From NCBI RefSeq assembly GCF_900114615.1, contig NZ_FOTS01000007.1, forward strand, positions 1 to 64,000: DNA of 64,000 bases. The letters run 5' to 3'. The notes under the pieces are model-generated. The model did no database searches and was not told where the DNA came from. It worked only from the letters and a program-made list of their open reading frames with translations. The stretch is from Pelosinus propionicus DSM 13327. Lineage in GTDB: Bacteria; Bacillota; Negativicutes; DSM-13327. Positions 26,784 through 35,039 of the stretch are shown here, piece after piece. Both the position numbers and the translations under genes were made by a program. The stretch's first letter is position 1; every line of letters begins with the position of its first letter.

Positions 26784-26822
26784 AAAAAAGTAAGGGACAC
26801 GACGTATCATCGTATCCCTTAT
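26784..26822 (-). terminator. Intra-operon terminator between cbiM and cbiQ
   Basis: On the minus strand, AAGGGATACGA pairs with TCGTGTCCCTT (forward 26792-26802 with 26810-26820, one wobble), followed by TACTTTTTT. It would lower the level of cbiQO relative to cbiM or respond to a regulator. Confidence 0.75.
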
Positions 26823-26828
26823 AGTATA

Positions 26829-27869
26829 CTAGCGTTTTGCTGCAACTTGTAGCCCTTTGCCAATAAAATACGCTAAAATCAATGTAATTACAGATCCTAC
26901 GAGACCAGCTACCGAGGTCCCTGGATCTACCGCAGGCCAAGCTGCTTCTGATGTTGCCTCGGTTTCTTCAGCTGCCGTTGGATGGGAGGTAGCCTTAAAA
27001 TTGTAGTCAGGAAGGAAGGCAACCTTTTCCTGTATTTCCGCGAAGAAGCCATGAATCTCATCTGTTTCTTGCAGTTTTTCTTCTCCGTTTGTTCCAGAAA
27101 TCGACCACTCCAGTCCATCGGGATTGCTGGAAGCAAACCAAGATAAGGCGCCGCCTGTGATTAAAGCAAGGATAAACAAGACGATAACCACTTTTTTTAT
27201 AGAGGTAGCACCTAATGATTGATTGAAAGCCTTGGGTTGAATGATCTGAGGTGCTTCTTGATAAATGAATCCAATGACCACAGCGGTAATAATGCCTTCA
27301 ATCAGGCCAATAGCAAGGTGAATGGGCTGCATGAGCAGTACAAAAGTTGAAAAAGGCAGAGCTGATATTCCAGAAAAGAAGGTTTCAAGCACTACGCTAA
27401 AGGCGCCTAGCTGAAGCCCGACAACTGCTGCTGTGATAGAGCCAAGCATAATACGTCGTTGTGAGGGAGTCGTGCCGACTAGTGGTTTATAGATAAATGG
27501 ATAGGCTATATAGCAAGGAATAAAACCCATGTTGAAAATGTTACAGCCAAGCGCCAATAACCCCCCATCAGCGAAGAATAACGCCTGGACCGTAAGTATA
27601 GAAGCAATTGTTAAAAAGGCTGCATGAGGACCAAGCAGTATTGCCAGCAATACGCCTCCTCCAATGTGACCGCTTGATCCTGTTCCCGGTATAGTGAAAT
27701 TAATCATTTGGGAAGCAAAGACAAAGGCACCTAATACACCCATCAAAGGGACTTTTTGTTCATCCATATCACTTTGAACTTTCTTGGCTGCGTAAGACGC
27801 TAATCCAGCAGTTGCGGCCCATAGGGTTCCGCCAACCACTGGGGAAATTAGTGCGTCTGCCATGTGCAT
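26829..27869 (-). CDS. cbiM: Cobalt/nickel ECF substrate-binding subunit CbiM fused to a CbiN/PDGLE-like domain
   Basis: The metal-binding membrane subunit. It starts MHMADALISP, where the N-terminal Met-His pair is the metal ligand of CbiM/NikM proteins. Residues 1-215 are the CbiM core with GTGSSGHIGGGVLLAILLGP and GLIEG. Residues about 230-346 add a membrane helix, an SNPDGLEWS segment like the PDGLE/CbiN partner, a soluble stretch and a last membrane helix. The fusion replaces the separate CbiN gene of other loci. The metal (Co or Ni) cannot be decided here. AGGAG lies nine bases before the ATG. A structured leader lies upstream. Confidence 0.93.
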   Translation of the reverse strand: MHMADALISPVVGGTLWAATAGLASYAAKKVQSDMDEQKVPLMGVLGAFVFASQMINFTIPGTGSSGHIGGGVLLAILLGPHAAFLTIASILTVQALFFADGGLLALGCNIFNMGFIPCYIAYPFIYKPLVGTTPSQRRIMLGSITAAVVGLQLGAFSVVLETFFSGISALPFSTFVLLMQPIHLAIGLIEGIITAVVIGFIYQEAPQIIQPKAFNQSLGATSIKKVVIVLFILALITGGALSWFASSNPDGLEWSISGTNGEEKLQETDEIHGFFAEIQEKVAFLPDYNFKATSHPTAAEETEATSEAAWPAVDPGTSVAGLVGSVITLILAYFIGKGLQVAAKR

Positions 27870-28282
27870 ACATGATCACTCCTTACTGTTTTCTTAATTT
27901 ATAAATCTGTACGAAATATATATCCAGGACCATTTAATGGAGGCATCCCTTCTTCCTTATATAAAGATGGCTACGCAAGAAAAGCCCCAAATACTTCTTG
28001 GAGCATGACTTCCGTAGCCATCTGACAAGTCTTCATGACTTGTAATAGTAAAAAATATATGATTATGATCTTCAAATTCGCCGTTATCTTGTTTTATCCT
28101 GCTGCTTGCAGAAAATAATAATAATAAAAATGGAAGAAATAAACAGAAGATATTTTTAGGCTGATTTAGACCTTGTGCCTAATAATATATTTATATTTAT
28201 TGACAAAACAAAATAAAATATTGCATTATATATTTATACGGAAATATTATTGCGTTTCAGTATAAAGGAGAGGGATATTGTT
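27870..28282. other. Divergent regulatory gap between cbiM and the Lrp gene
   Basis: Besides the cbiM leader structure, this 413-base gap holds AT-rich DNA with a TTGACA box at 28200-28205 oriented towards the Lrp gene and a TTGTCA box reading towards cbiM about ten bases away on the other strand. No open frame with a ribosome site was seen. Confidence 0.45.
27966..28043 (-). ncRNA. Structured leader upstream of cbiM, candidate regulatory RNA
   Basis: Read on the minus strand: a 7-bp hairpin ACAAGTC/GACTTGT (forward 28025-28043), then a 10-bp closing stem GATGGCTACG/CGTAGCCATC (forward 27966-27975 with 28013-28022). The stem encloses a smaller CTCCAA/TTGGGG hairpin and unpaired GGAAGTCATG. 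AAGTCATG occurs twice. It lies about 100 bases ahead of the cbiM start. It lacks the cobalamin-riboswitch B12 box that I would look for. It could be a metal-sensing or protein-binding leader; this is unproven. Confidence 0.4.
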
Positions 28283-28747
28283 ATGACACTTGATCGTTAT
28301 GACCGAGCCATTCTAAATGCTTTACAAAAAGATTCTTCAATATCCAATTTAGATTTATCTAAATTAATTGGTCTTTCAACCTCTGCATGTCTTGCTAGAA
28401 CCAAAAATCTAAAAGAATTGGGGGTTATTAAGCAGTTTACAACGATTGTAGATGAAAGAAGACTTGGAATGGAGACAATTGCCTTTATTATGGTGATTTT
28501 GTCCCCTTTGAATCGTGAAACCGCTAATTTCTTCTTGGAGCAAATTAATAAGCTTCCACAAGTGCTTGAGTGCTACAGTATTACTGGTAATAAGGATTAT
28601 CTTTTAAAGATCGTTGTGAAAGATATGCCAACGTATAAAGATTTTGTAATCGATTCACTTATGTCGATACCTGGGGTAAGTCGGGTGGAAACCAGTATTG
28701 TAATTAATACTGAAAAGAGAACATTATCGATACCAACGGAAGATTGA
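28283..28747 (+). CDS. Lrp/AsnC family transcriptional regulator
   Basis: A 154-residue DNA-binding protein responsive to amino acids in this family. The N-terminal helix-turn-helix is DRAILNALQKDSSISNLDLSKLIGLSTSACLARTKNL (residues 7-42). The C-terminal RAM/AsnC ligand domain spans about 65-145 with VLECYSITGNKDYLLKIVVKD, the usual G-x-x-D-Y-L core. The frame extends to 28250, but the AAAGGAGAGGG ribosome site and the family's normal start point to ATG 28283. It lies 34 bases before the permease gene, which it probably controls. Confidence 0.93.
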   Translation: MTLDRYDRAILNALQKDSSISNLDLSKLIGLSTSACLARTKNLKELGVIKQFTTIVDERRLGMETIAFIMVILSPLNRETANFFLEQINKLPQVLECYSITGNKDYLLKIVVKDMPTYKDFVIDSLMSIPGVSRVETSIVINTEKRTLSIPTED

Positions 28748-28781
28748 TCTAGACAAAAACATCTTAGAAAAGGGGACAAGT

Positions 28782-30145
28782 ATGGATAGTAACACTACGA
28801 ATCAAGAAATACAACGGGGGCTGAAAAATCGTCATATCCAGATGATCGCGTTAGGGGGGGCTATTGGTACCGGCTTATTCTACGGCTCTGCTACGGTAGT
28901 CAAAATGGCTGGGCCTGCTATTACGTTATCATATTTAATCGGCGGTATCATTATATTCTTTATTATGCGAGCATTAGGAGAGATGGCTGTAGATTGCCCA
29001 GTATCTGGATCATTCAGTCAGTATGCCTATCAATACTGGGGGGAGCTTCCTGGATTTATTGCTGGCTGGAACTACTGGTTTAATTATGTGGTTGTTGGAA
29101 TGGCTGAATTATCAGTTGTAGGGACTTATATGAATTATTGGTATCCGGATATTCCTACATGGATAACAGCACTTATCTGCTTAGTAGTTGTTACATTCAT
29201 TAATACGGTAAATGTAAAGGCCTATGGTGAGCTTGAGTTTTGGTTTGCCATTATTAAGGTATTGGCAATCATTGGAATGATTGTTTTTGGCGTAGCCATG
29301 ATAGCCTTTGGCATTGGTAATAATGGACATCCTGTTGGAATAAGCAATTTGTGGGAACATGGCGGTTTTTTTCCAAATGGCGTATTAGGAGTGGTGATGT
29401 CACTGGTCTTAGTCATGTTTTCATTTGGTGGTGTTGAGCTTGTGGGGATTACTGCTGGTGAGGCTGAAAATCCTAAAAAACAATTCCACAAGCAATAAAC
29501 CAAGTGGTATGGCGGATTTTACTTTTTTATGTAGGTGCTATGGGCGTTATTTTAGCAATCTTTCCTTGGAATGAAATTGAAGCAACTGGCAGCCCCTTTG
29601 TACAGATCTTTTCCCATGTCGGCATTCCATCTGCCGCTAATTTATTGAACTTTGTAGTTCTTACAGCGGCTCTTTCTGCATATAACAGTGCGCTGTATAG
29701 CAATGGAAGAATATTATACGGCTTATCAGTGCAGGGGAATGCTCCTAAATTCTTTGGAAGGCTTAATTCGTCTGGCGCACCAATCAATGCAATTTTATTT
29801 TCTACAGTGTTTACATTGTTTACAGTAGTAATCAGTTATTTAGATCCAGAAAAGGTATTTTTGTACTTTATGGCATTGGCAACGATTTCGATTATTATTA
29901 ATTGGGCGACCATTTTGATTGTACAATTAAAATTCCGAAAGCATAAGGACAAGACTGGTGAGCCAATAGTATTCAAGATGCCCCTGCATCCCATCTCATC
30001 GTATATTAGTTTGCTATTTTTAGTTGTTGTTGTTGTGATTATGGCCTTTATCCCTGATCTTCGCTTCTCCTTATATATTGCACCCATTTGGTTGCTTTCT
30101 TTGTATATTGGCTTTAAATTAAAAACTTCTGCAAAGAAGAATTAA
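28782..30145 (+). pseudogene. Amino-acid permease (APC/AAT type) broken by one frameshift
   Basis: Residues 1-234 (GLKNRHIQMIALGGAIGTGLF near the start, the AAT signature) are in one frame and end at a stop at 29496-29498. The rest, LLFYVGAMGVILAIFPW onward, continues in another frame to 30145. In the family the junction reads AENPKKTIPQAINQVVWR, which is restored by one extra A in the six-A run at 29475-29480. Repaired, the protein would be about 454 residues with 12 membrane helices, similar to proline/GABA permeases. Either the gene is broken in this strain, the base call is wrong, or slippage restores it. Lrp lies just upstream. Confidence 0.85.
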
Positions 30146-30171
30146 CGATATCAATACATTAAAATACTGTT

Positions 30172-30210
30172 AAGTGCCTACTTTTTTATTGTTTTAAAGT
30201 AGGCACTTTG
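30172..30210 (+). terminator. Rho-independent terminator after the permease
   Basis: AAGTGCCTACTTT (30172-30184) pairs perfectly with AAAGTAGGCACTT (30196-30208) around a T-rich loop. The tail is short. Confidence 0.7.
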
Positions 30211-30267
30211 CTATAATGGGAAAATCGTATCTATTGATATAGTTAAGGTGTTACAGGAGGAGCTTTT

Positions 30268-31890
30268 GTGTCTTTAAGTCTTCGAGCAAAAGTAGTTATT
30301 TTAGTTATTACATTAATTATTTTTTTAACAACAACGTTGAGTTTTCTTACCGGATTACGTGCGAGTGCAGATTTAAAGACTGAGATTGGCATTTCACTAA
30401 CGGATACGGCATATCAAATGACGAGTCGCTTAGATCAATATATGTGGGGGCGTGCAGGAGAAATTCGAATGTTAAGCGAGCTGGCGCTTCTAAAGAATCC
30501 GACCAATCTAGGCGAAGTTGAGATTTTGTTAAATAAAATGAAAGAAAACTATCCAGCTTTTGCTTGGATTGGATTAACAAACGTGGAGGGTGTTGTACTA
30601 GCAGGAACAGATGGTATTCTAGTAGGTCAAAGTATTGCAAAGAGACCTGTTTATTTGCAAGGAATGAAAGGCGAATTTATTGGGGATGTTCATGATGCGG
30701 TGTTGCTGGCAAAATTACTGCCAAATCCGACAGGAGAACCAATGAAGTTTGTTGATATTAGTCTTCCCATTAAAGATAAAGATAATAATAGTATTGGTGT
30801 TTTAGCCGCACATTTGAGCTGGTCGTGGGCTGGGCAAATTGAAGAATCAATGTTTAAAGCATTAAGAGATCGTAATAAAGAGGAAATCTTTATTGTAAGT
30901 CGTCTTGATAATACGATTCTTCTTGGTCCAAAAGCGATGCTTGGAGAAAAACTTGAACTAGAGAGTATAAAGCGTGCTCAGTCAGGAGAAATTGGCTGGC
31001 GAGAAGAATCTTGGCCGGATGGTGAAAAATATCTTACTGGCTTTGCTTCTGGAGAAGGCTACTTGGATTTTAAAGGGCTAGAATGGATCGTTTTAGTAAG
31101 GCAGCCGATAGAAGTAGCATATGGTATTGTATATCATCTGCAGCTATTTATTTGGCTTATCGGTGGAGTGTTTTCCGTACTATTTGCTATGGTTGGCTGG
31201 GGGATGGCGGGTTCCATTACAAAACCGCTGACCGAATTTACAAAGGCTGCAGACCGCATTCGATTTGGCGGAAGAGTTGAAATTTCGAAATACAAGGGAA
31301 TTAAAGAAGTAGAACTTTTAACAGAATCACTAACGGAGCTGGTAAATAGTTTATCTGCTGCTGAAACGGAATTAACTAAAATGGAAGCCATCGCTCATCA
31401 CGATCGTCTTACAGGCTTACCGAATCGAATTGGTCTAGATCACTTTACCATGACGGTTTCAAAAGTGGCTAGGGAGCAGAATGATGTGATTGCTGTTTTG
31501 TATATGGATCTCGATGGATTTAAAAATGTTAATGACACAATGGGGCATTTAGCAGGAGATTTAGTCTTAAAAACAGTGGCCCGTAGATTAAAAAATACGG
31601 TGAGAGCCGGTGAATTTGTTGCTCGGCTTGGAGGAGATGAATTTATTGCTATGATCTTTGTAGAAAAAGATCAGCAAGAAGAAATTGCAGGGAATATCGC
31701 TACCAGAATTATTCAAGAAATTAACAAGCCAATTATAGTTGAAGGTGAGAAAGTAAAGGTCGGCTGCAGCATAGGATGTGCTTTTTGGTTAGGTGGGGAT
31801 GACATCCAAACAGTGATTAATTTAGCGGATCAAGCGTTATACGAAGTTAAAAGAACTGGTAAAAATCGGTTTCAATTTATAAAAGACTAG
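30268..31890 (+). CDS. Membrane-bound diguanylate cyclase (Cache-HAMP-GGDEF)
   Basis: A 540-residue signalling enzyme that makes cyclic di-GMP from two GTP. Order: membrane helix (7-28); extracytoplasmic Cache-like sensor domain (about 30-285) containing WIGLTNVEGVVLAGTDGILVGQS; second membrane helix (about 290-315); HAMP linker; and a GGDEF domain (about 370-540) with DRLTGLPNR, YMDLDGFKNVNDTMGH and the intact active site ARLGGDEFIAM. The I-site RxxD is not obvious just upstream, since RAGEFVARLGG lacks it. GTG 30268 is the start, with ACAGGAGGAGC upstream. The Cache domain suggests sensing of a small external ligand. Confidence 0.93.
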   Translation: MSLSLRAKVVILVITLIIFLTTTLSFLTGLRASADLKTEIGISLTDTAYQMTSRLDQYMWGRAGEIRMLSELALLKNPTNLGEVEILLNKMKENYPAFAWIGLTNVEGVVLAGTDGILVGQSIAKRPVYLQGMKGEFIGDVHDAVLLAKLLPNPTGEPMKFVDISLPIKDKDNNSIGVLAAHLSWSWAGQIEESMFKALRDRNKEEIFIVSRLDNTILLGPKAMLGEKLELESIKRAQSGEIGWREESWPDGEKYLTGFASGEGYLDFKGLEWIVLVRQPIEVAYGIVYHLQLFIWLIGGVFSVLFAMVGWGMAGSITKPLTEFTKAADRIRFGGRVEISKYKGIKEVELLTESLTELVNSLSAAETELTKMEAIAHHDRLTGLPNRIGLDHFTMTVSKVAREQNDVIAVLYMDLDGFKNVNDTMGHLAGDLVLKTVARRLKNTVRAGEFVARLGGDEFIAMIFVEKDQQEEIAGNIATRIIQEINKPIIVEGEKVKVGCSIGCAFWLGGDDIQTVINLADQALYEVKRTGKNRFQFIKD

Positions 31891-32141
31891 TGATTTGGGA
31901 GTGGATGCGATTAGCTAATTCTGAATAATAGTCATTTCTTCAAGCAGCTAAAATAACTCCTGACTCCTCAACTCCAGGTCAGCATTAATAACGATGTTTG
32001 GCAGCTGGAAACAACTTATTTAAGCCCTGAGAATAGTGGCATGTTGGGAGCGGTTTTAACTTTTGGAGAAAGCAGGGCTTTGGTATTACGATTGATGAAG
32101 AAGGAACCGCTCAGATTGTTCATATGGAAAAATTATTATAA
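31891..32141 (+). pseudogene. Remnant of a frameshifted, unidentified gene
   Basis: Protein-like sequence survives in two frames. INNDVWQLETTYLSPENSGM...LTFGE lies near 31985-32070, and after a shift near 32072 comes GFGITIDEEGTAQIVHMEKLL ending at TAA 32139-32141. A ribosome site and ATG near 31903 open a frame that stops after seven codons. I could not assign a family. A terminator follows directly, so this looks like the decayed 3' end of a gene. Confidence 0.55.
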
Positions 32142-32151
32142 TTGTAAAAGA

Positions 32152-32195
32152 AAAACTCTTGCCAAATTTAGTATGGATTTGGCAGGAGTTTTATA
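32152..32195 (+). terminator. Rho-independent terminator
   Basis: AAAACTCTTGCCAAAT (32152-32167) pairs with ATTTGGCAGGAGTTTT (32177-32192) with one wobble and ends in a T-run within the stem. It closes the decayed gene. Confidence 0.75.
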
Positions 32196-32292
32196 ATTAA
32201 ATAAGAAGTATACGATAGATGAATCCAATTAAGCAGCAGGATGTCAGCATTTAGAAGTGAAATCTTTAATATTAAATAGGAGAGATACGATT

Positions 32293-32661
32293 ATGAGTAA
32301 ACAATGTCTTTTTATGTGGTATCCTAAATGCACTACTTGCCAGAAAGCAAAGAAATGGCTTGATGATAATGCTATTTCATATGAAATTCGAAATATTAAG
32401 GAACAGAATCCAAACGCATCCGAGCTGCGTAAATGGTGGGAAAAAAGCAACCTACCCTTGCGCAAATTTTTTAATACCAGCGGACTCCTATACAAATCTT
32501 TAGAACTAAAGGATAAGCTGGCAGACATGTCTGCGGAGGAACAGTTTTCTCTGCTAGCAACTGATGGAATGCTTGTCAAACGCCCTTTAGTGATATCCGA
32601 GGATCGGGTGCTGATCGGGTTTAAGGAAGCGGAGTGGGAAATACTTACTGCGCCATGCTAA
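32293..32661 (+). CDS. Spx/ArsC family protein
   Basis: A 122-residue thioredoxin-fold protein. WYPKCTTCQKAKKWLDDN near residues 8-24 has the Cys-x-x-Cys of Spx/MgsR-like proteins, and KKPLVI-type RPLVISEDRVLIGF near 95-110 carries the conserved cis-Pro. Members are either RNA-polymerase-binding regulators (Spx) or arsenate-reductase-like; I cannot tell which. ATG 32293 is preceded by AGGAGAG; the longer frame from 32257 is less likely. The HxlR regulator follows after 42 bases. Confidence 0.85.
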   Translation: MSKQCLFMWYPKCTTCQKAKKWLDDNAISYEIRNIKEQNPNASELRKWWEKSNLPLRKFFNTSGLLYKSLELKDKLADMSAEEQFSLLATDGMLVKRPLVISEDRVLIGFKEAEWEILTAPC

Positions 32662-32703
32662 GAAGCATAAGGTTAAGTTATATAAATGCAAAGGAGTTCT
32701 GTA

Positions 32704-33030
32704 ATGTTTTTATTTCATGCAACCAAGTATGAATGTCCTTTTGATTGCTTTATCAACATGATTAAAGGAAAATGGAGAACCACGATTATTTTGTCACTAC
32801 TTAACGGACCAAAACGATTTTCCCAACTGCATAGACTAATCGGTGGCATCAGTCCTAAGGTGCTGTCTGATAATCTCCAAATTCTCGAAGAAAATCATAT
32901 TTTAAATAGGACGGTATACCCAACCATACCGCCAACTGTTGAATATCGCCTCACTGAGCAAGGAACTGAGTTTGCAAACATTATAGAAGATATTAATTCT
33001 TGGGCACATCATTATACAAAAATAGACTAA
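32704..33030 (+). CDS. HxlR family transcriptional regulator
   Basis: A 108-residue winged-helix repressor or activator. The signature CPFDCFINMIKGKWRTTIILSLLNGPKRFSQLHRLIGGISPKVLSDNLQILEENHILNR shows the conserved N-terminal Cys, the GKW turn and the recognition helix (GISPKVLSDNLQ). The start is ATG 32704, eight bases after AAGGAG; an ATG at 32686 is upstream of the ribosome site. HxlR proteins often sense thiol or aldehyde stress, which fits the Spx-like neighbour and the convergent NAD(P)-binding protein. Confidence 0.9.
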   Translation: MFLFHATKYECPFDCFINMIKGKWRTTIILSLLNGPKRFSQLHRLIGGISPKVLSDNLQILEENHILNRTVYPTIPPTVEYRLTEQGTEFANIIEDINSWAHHYTKID

Positions 33031-33074
33031 AAAATAGCGTACTGCAATTTCTAAAGGCAGTACGCTATTTTTAG
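33031..33074. terminator. Terminator between convergent genes
   Basis: AAAATAGCGTACTGC (33031-33045) pairs perfectly with GCAGTACGCTATTTT (33057-33071). Both ends are A/T runs, so it can act in both directions, for hxlR and the convergent epimerase-like gene. Confidence 0.85.
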
Positions 33075-33089
33075 AACGAGTATAAATCA

Positions 33090-33716
33090 TTAATATCCAA
33101 TTGTAAATCGTTCTCGTACATAGTTTGCATGTTCGATTTCATCTATTAGCGCAATCGCGTAATCTTCCATGCTAATGTGACTTTTTCCCTGAGAATCAAC
33201 GAGGAGATGGTCTTTGCCTAAACGGAATTGACCCGTTCTTTCTCCTGGGCCAAATTCTGCTGCCGGGCTAAAAAATGTCCAGTTTACATTGTCAAGTGTT
33301 CTTAAAAAGACCAGTTCTTCTCCCATGGCTGTAGCTGTTGGAAGGTAGGCGGGCGGAAAATCAGGAGTAGAAGATACTTTTGTTCCCTGATCATCAACCA
33401 GCAAGCTGCCAGCTCCTCCTACAATTAACAGTCGTGGTTTTTCTTTACCATTAAGCAGCGAAACTAAATGCTTAGCAACTTCTAGGTGCAAATGATTCTG
33501 ACTGGAATCAGTGCCAAAAGCATTGACAACGACATCAAAAGGTGCAAGATCAGCCGCCTGTAGGGAAAAGATATCTTTTTCGATGCTTTTCACATCAGGG
33601 TCAGATAATTTTGCTGGATTACGTACAATAGCAGTAACGTCATGCTGGCGATTTTTTGCTTCGGTTAAAATCCGGGAACCAGCTCGACCAGTAGCGCCAA
33701 TTATGGCTATTTTCAT
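33090..33716 (-). CDS. NAD(P)-binding protein, SDR-like (YwnB/NmrA type)
   Basis: A 208-residue atypical short-chain dehydrogenase with N-terminal KIAIIGATGRAGSRI (GxxGxxG), AIVRNP in the second strand and VVNAFGT in the fourth. The catalytic YxxxK is not evident, as expected for the NAD(P)H-binding NmrA/BVR-B-like group. Its substrate is unknown. It lies convergent to HxlR; family members are commonly HxlR-controlled, but here a direct link is inference. AAGGAGG precedes the start. Confidence 0.87.
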   Translation of the reverse strand: MKIAIIGATGRAGSRILTEAKNRQHDVTAIVRNPAKLSDPDVKSIEKDIFSLQAADLAPFDVVVNAFGTDSSQNHLHLEVAKHLVSLLNGKEKPRLLIVGGAGSLLVDDQGTKVSSTPDFPPAYLPTATAMGEELVFLRTLDNVNWTFFSPAAEFGPGERTGQFRLGKDHLLVDSQGKSHISMEDYAIALIDEIEHANYVRERFTIGY

Positions 33717-33782
33717 AAAAAATTACCTCCTTGTAAATATATTGCTTTCAGTCATATAGAAATAGCTGGACTTGCACGATTC

Positions 33783-34262
33783 TTAAAACATCGTATTATT
33801 ATTTTCTGCTTTTTCGGGTATATCCTGCAGCACATCCCAGTGTTCGATAATTTTACCATCTTTTACACGGAAGATATCTACGGCTGCCTGGCCTGGATCA
33901 TTGGGATTCAGTTTTACATTATTGTGAATAAATACATAGTCTTTATCACTGACGATACGTTTAATTTCCGCACTGCTGTAGGGAAATTGTATTAGATAAG
34001 CGGAAATAGCGGATTGGAAGGCATCTTTTCCATCTTTGAAGCTAGGACTGTGCTGTATGTATACTGTTCCAACATATGTATGAATAAAGCTTACATCGTG
34101 TTGATTGAATATGCCATTCCAGAAGGATTCCACGATTTTTTTATTTGTTTCCGCCAGATTGCCTTTTGGCGTGCTGGCTGCTTCAACAGATGACTGCTGG
34201 GCCAGAATACTTCCAGCGAAAATAGCAAAACCTAATAGAATCGATAAAAGGTTCTTTTTCAT
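33783..34262 (-). CDS. Secreted SnoaL/NTF2-like protein
   Basis: A 159-residue exported protein. Residues 1-29 are a signal peptide (MKKNLLSILLGFAIFAGSILAQ, cut near VEAAS). The rest folds as an NTF2-like cone: NKKIVESFWNGIFNQHDVSFIHTYVG, YIQHSPSFKDGKDAF and VDIFRVKDGKIIEHWDVLQDIP are the classical SnoaL-like polyketide-cyclase features. Secreted members of this family have no clear role. It is probably co-transcribed with the NAD(P)-binding gene 66 bases downstream. Confidence 0.82.
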   Translation of the reverse strand: MKKNLLSILLGFAIFAGSILAQQSSVEAASTPKGNLAETNKKIVESFWNGIFNQHDVSFIHTYVGTVYIQHSPSFKDGKDAFQSAISAYLIQFPYSSAEIKRIVSDKDYVFIHNNVKLNPNDPGQAAVDIFRVKDGKIIEHWDVLQDIPEKAENNNTMF

Positions 34263-34459
34263 ATTTTATTTCTCCCTTATGTTGATTTATGATAATGATA
34301 TCACTTAATCGTTAGAGAGAGAAGAGCGCACTTTGCTATTAGCTGCTTACCTAGAGGTAACCTTCTATTTGCTTTTATATAGTGAATGCAGAAATAGCAA
34401 TACAAATAAACGATGTGCTTGCTCTTATAATCGAGATATGATAGAATTGTTTCAACACT

Positions 34460-34481
34460 AATCATTATATAGCTAATGATT
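34460..34481 (+). promoter_or_regulatory. Palindromic operator candidate before the MarR gene
   Basis: AATCATTA (34460-34467) and TAATGATT (34474-34481) form a perfect 8-6-8 dyad directly upstream of the GGAGG ribosome site. Position and symmetry fit MarR autorepression (inference). Confidence 0.5.
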
Positions 34482-34497
34482 TGGAGGATGGGAAATA

Positions 34498-35013
34498 ATG
34501 AAATTTATGGATCCTAATTCTGACTTGGAAGAATTGAATGTGCTGCGACGTTTACCTAACGTTCAATTAGGACCGCTAAATGTAAGTGCCATTTCAGTGG
34601 CAACGAACATCTATCGGGCGGGTCAATGTTTAAAGCTCAAAATGGAGCGAGAAAAACTTTCGAAGTATGATCTGTCTTGGACAGCCTTTTCAATATTGTA
34701 TGATCTTTGGATATGCACTTCACTGGAAACAAGGCAGCTAGCTGCATCTTCCGGTATAACAACGGCTACAGTAAGCAATGTAATAAAAACATTAGAAAAT
34801 AAAGCGCTATGCATGAGAGAGGTAGATAAAAAGGATCGCAGATTAGTCAATGTTACGATTACTGAAAAGGGTATAAGAATTATGCAGGATTTATATCCTG
34901 ATTTTCATCAAGGTGAAGTGGAAATCGTGAAAGAACTAAGTGGCGAAGAGCAAGAGACACTTGCCAAGTTGTTGCGAAAAGTAATAAAAGGTATGCAGTT
35001 ATCAACTAAATAG
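34498..35013 (+). CDS. MarR family transcriptional regulator
   Basis: A 171-residue winged-helix regulator. After a 40-residue N-terminal extension the core runs SWTAFSILYDLWICTSLETRQLAASSGITTATVSNVIKTLENKALCMREVDKKDRRLVNVTITEKG, with a recognition helix at TTATVSNVIKTLE and the DxRR wing typical of MarR. It is followed by the tyrS T-box and has no co-transcribed partner, so its target outside itself is unknown. Confidence 0.92.
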   Translation: MKFMDPNSDLEELNVLRRLPNVQLGPLNVSAISVATNIYRAGQCLKLKMEREKLSKYDLSWTAFSILYDLWICTSLETRQLAASSGITTATVSNVIKTLENKALCMREVDKKDRRLVNVTITEKGIRIMQDLYPDFHQGEVEIVKELSGEEQETLAKLLRKVIKGMQLSTK

Positions 35014-35039
35014 GAAGCATTGACGGGAATCAGTAGTAT

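Noticed and set aside
27966-28043. Cobalamin riboswitch before cbiM
   Set aside because: The characteristic B12-box sequence was not found; only a generic structured leader is claimed.
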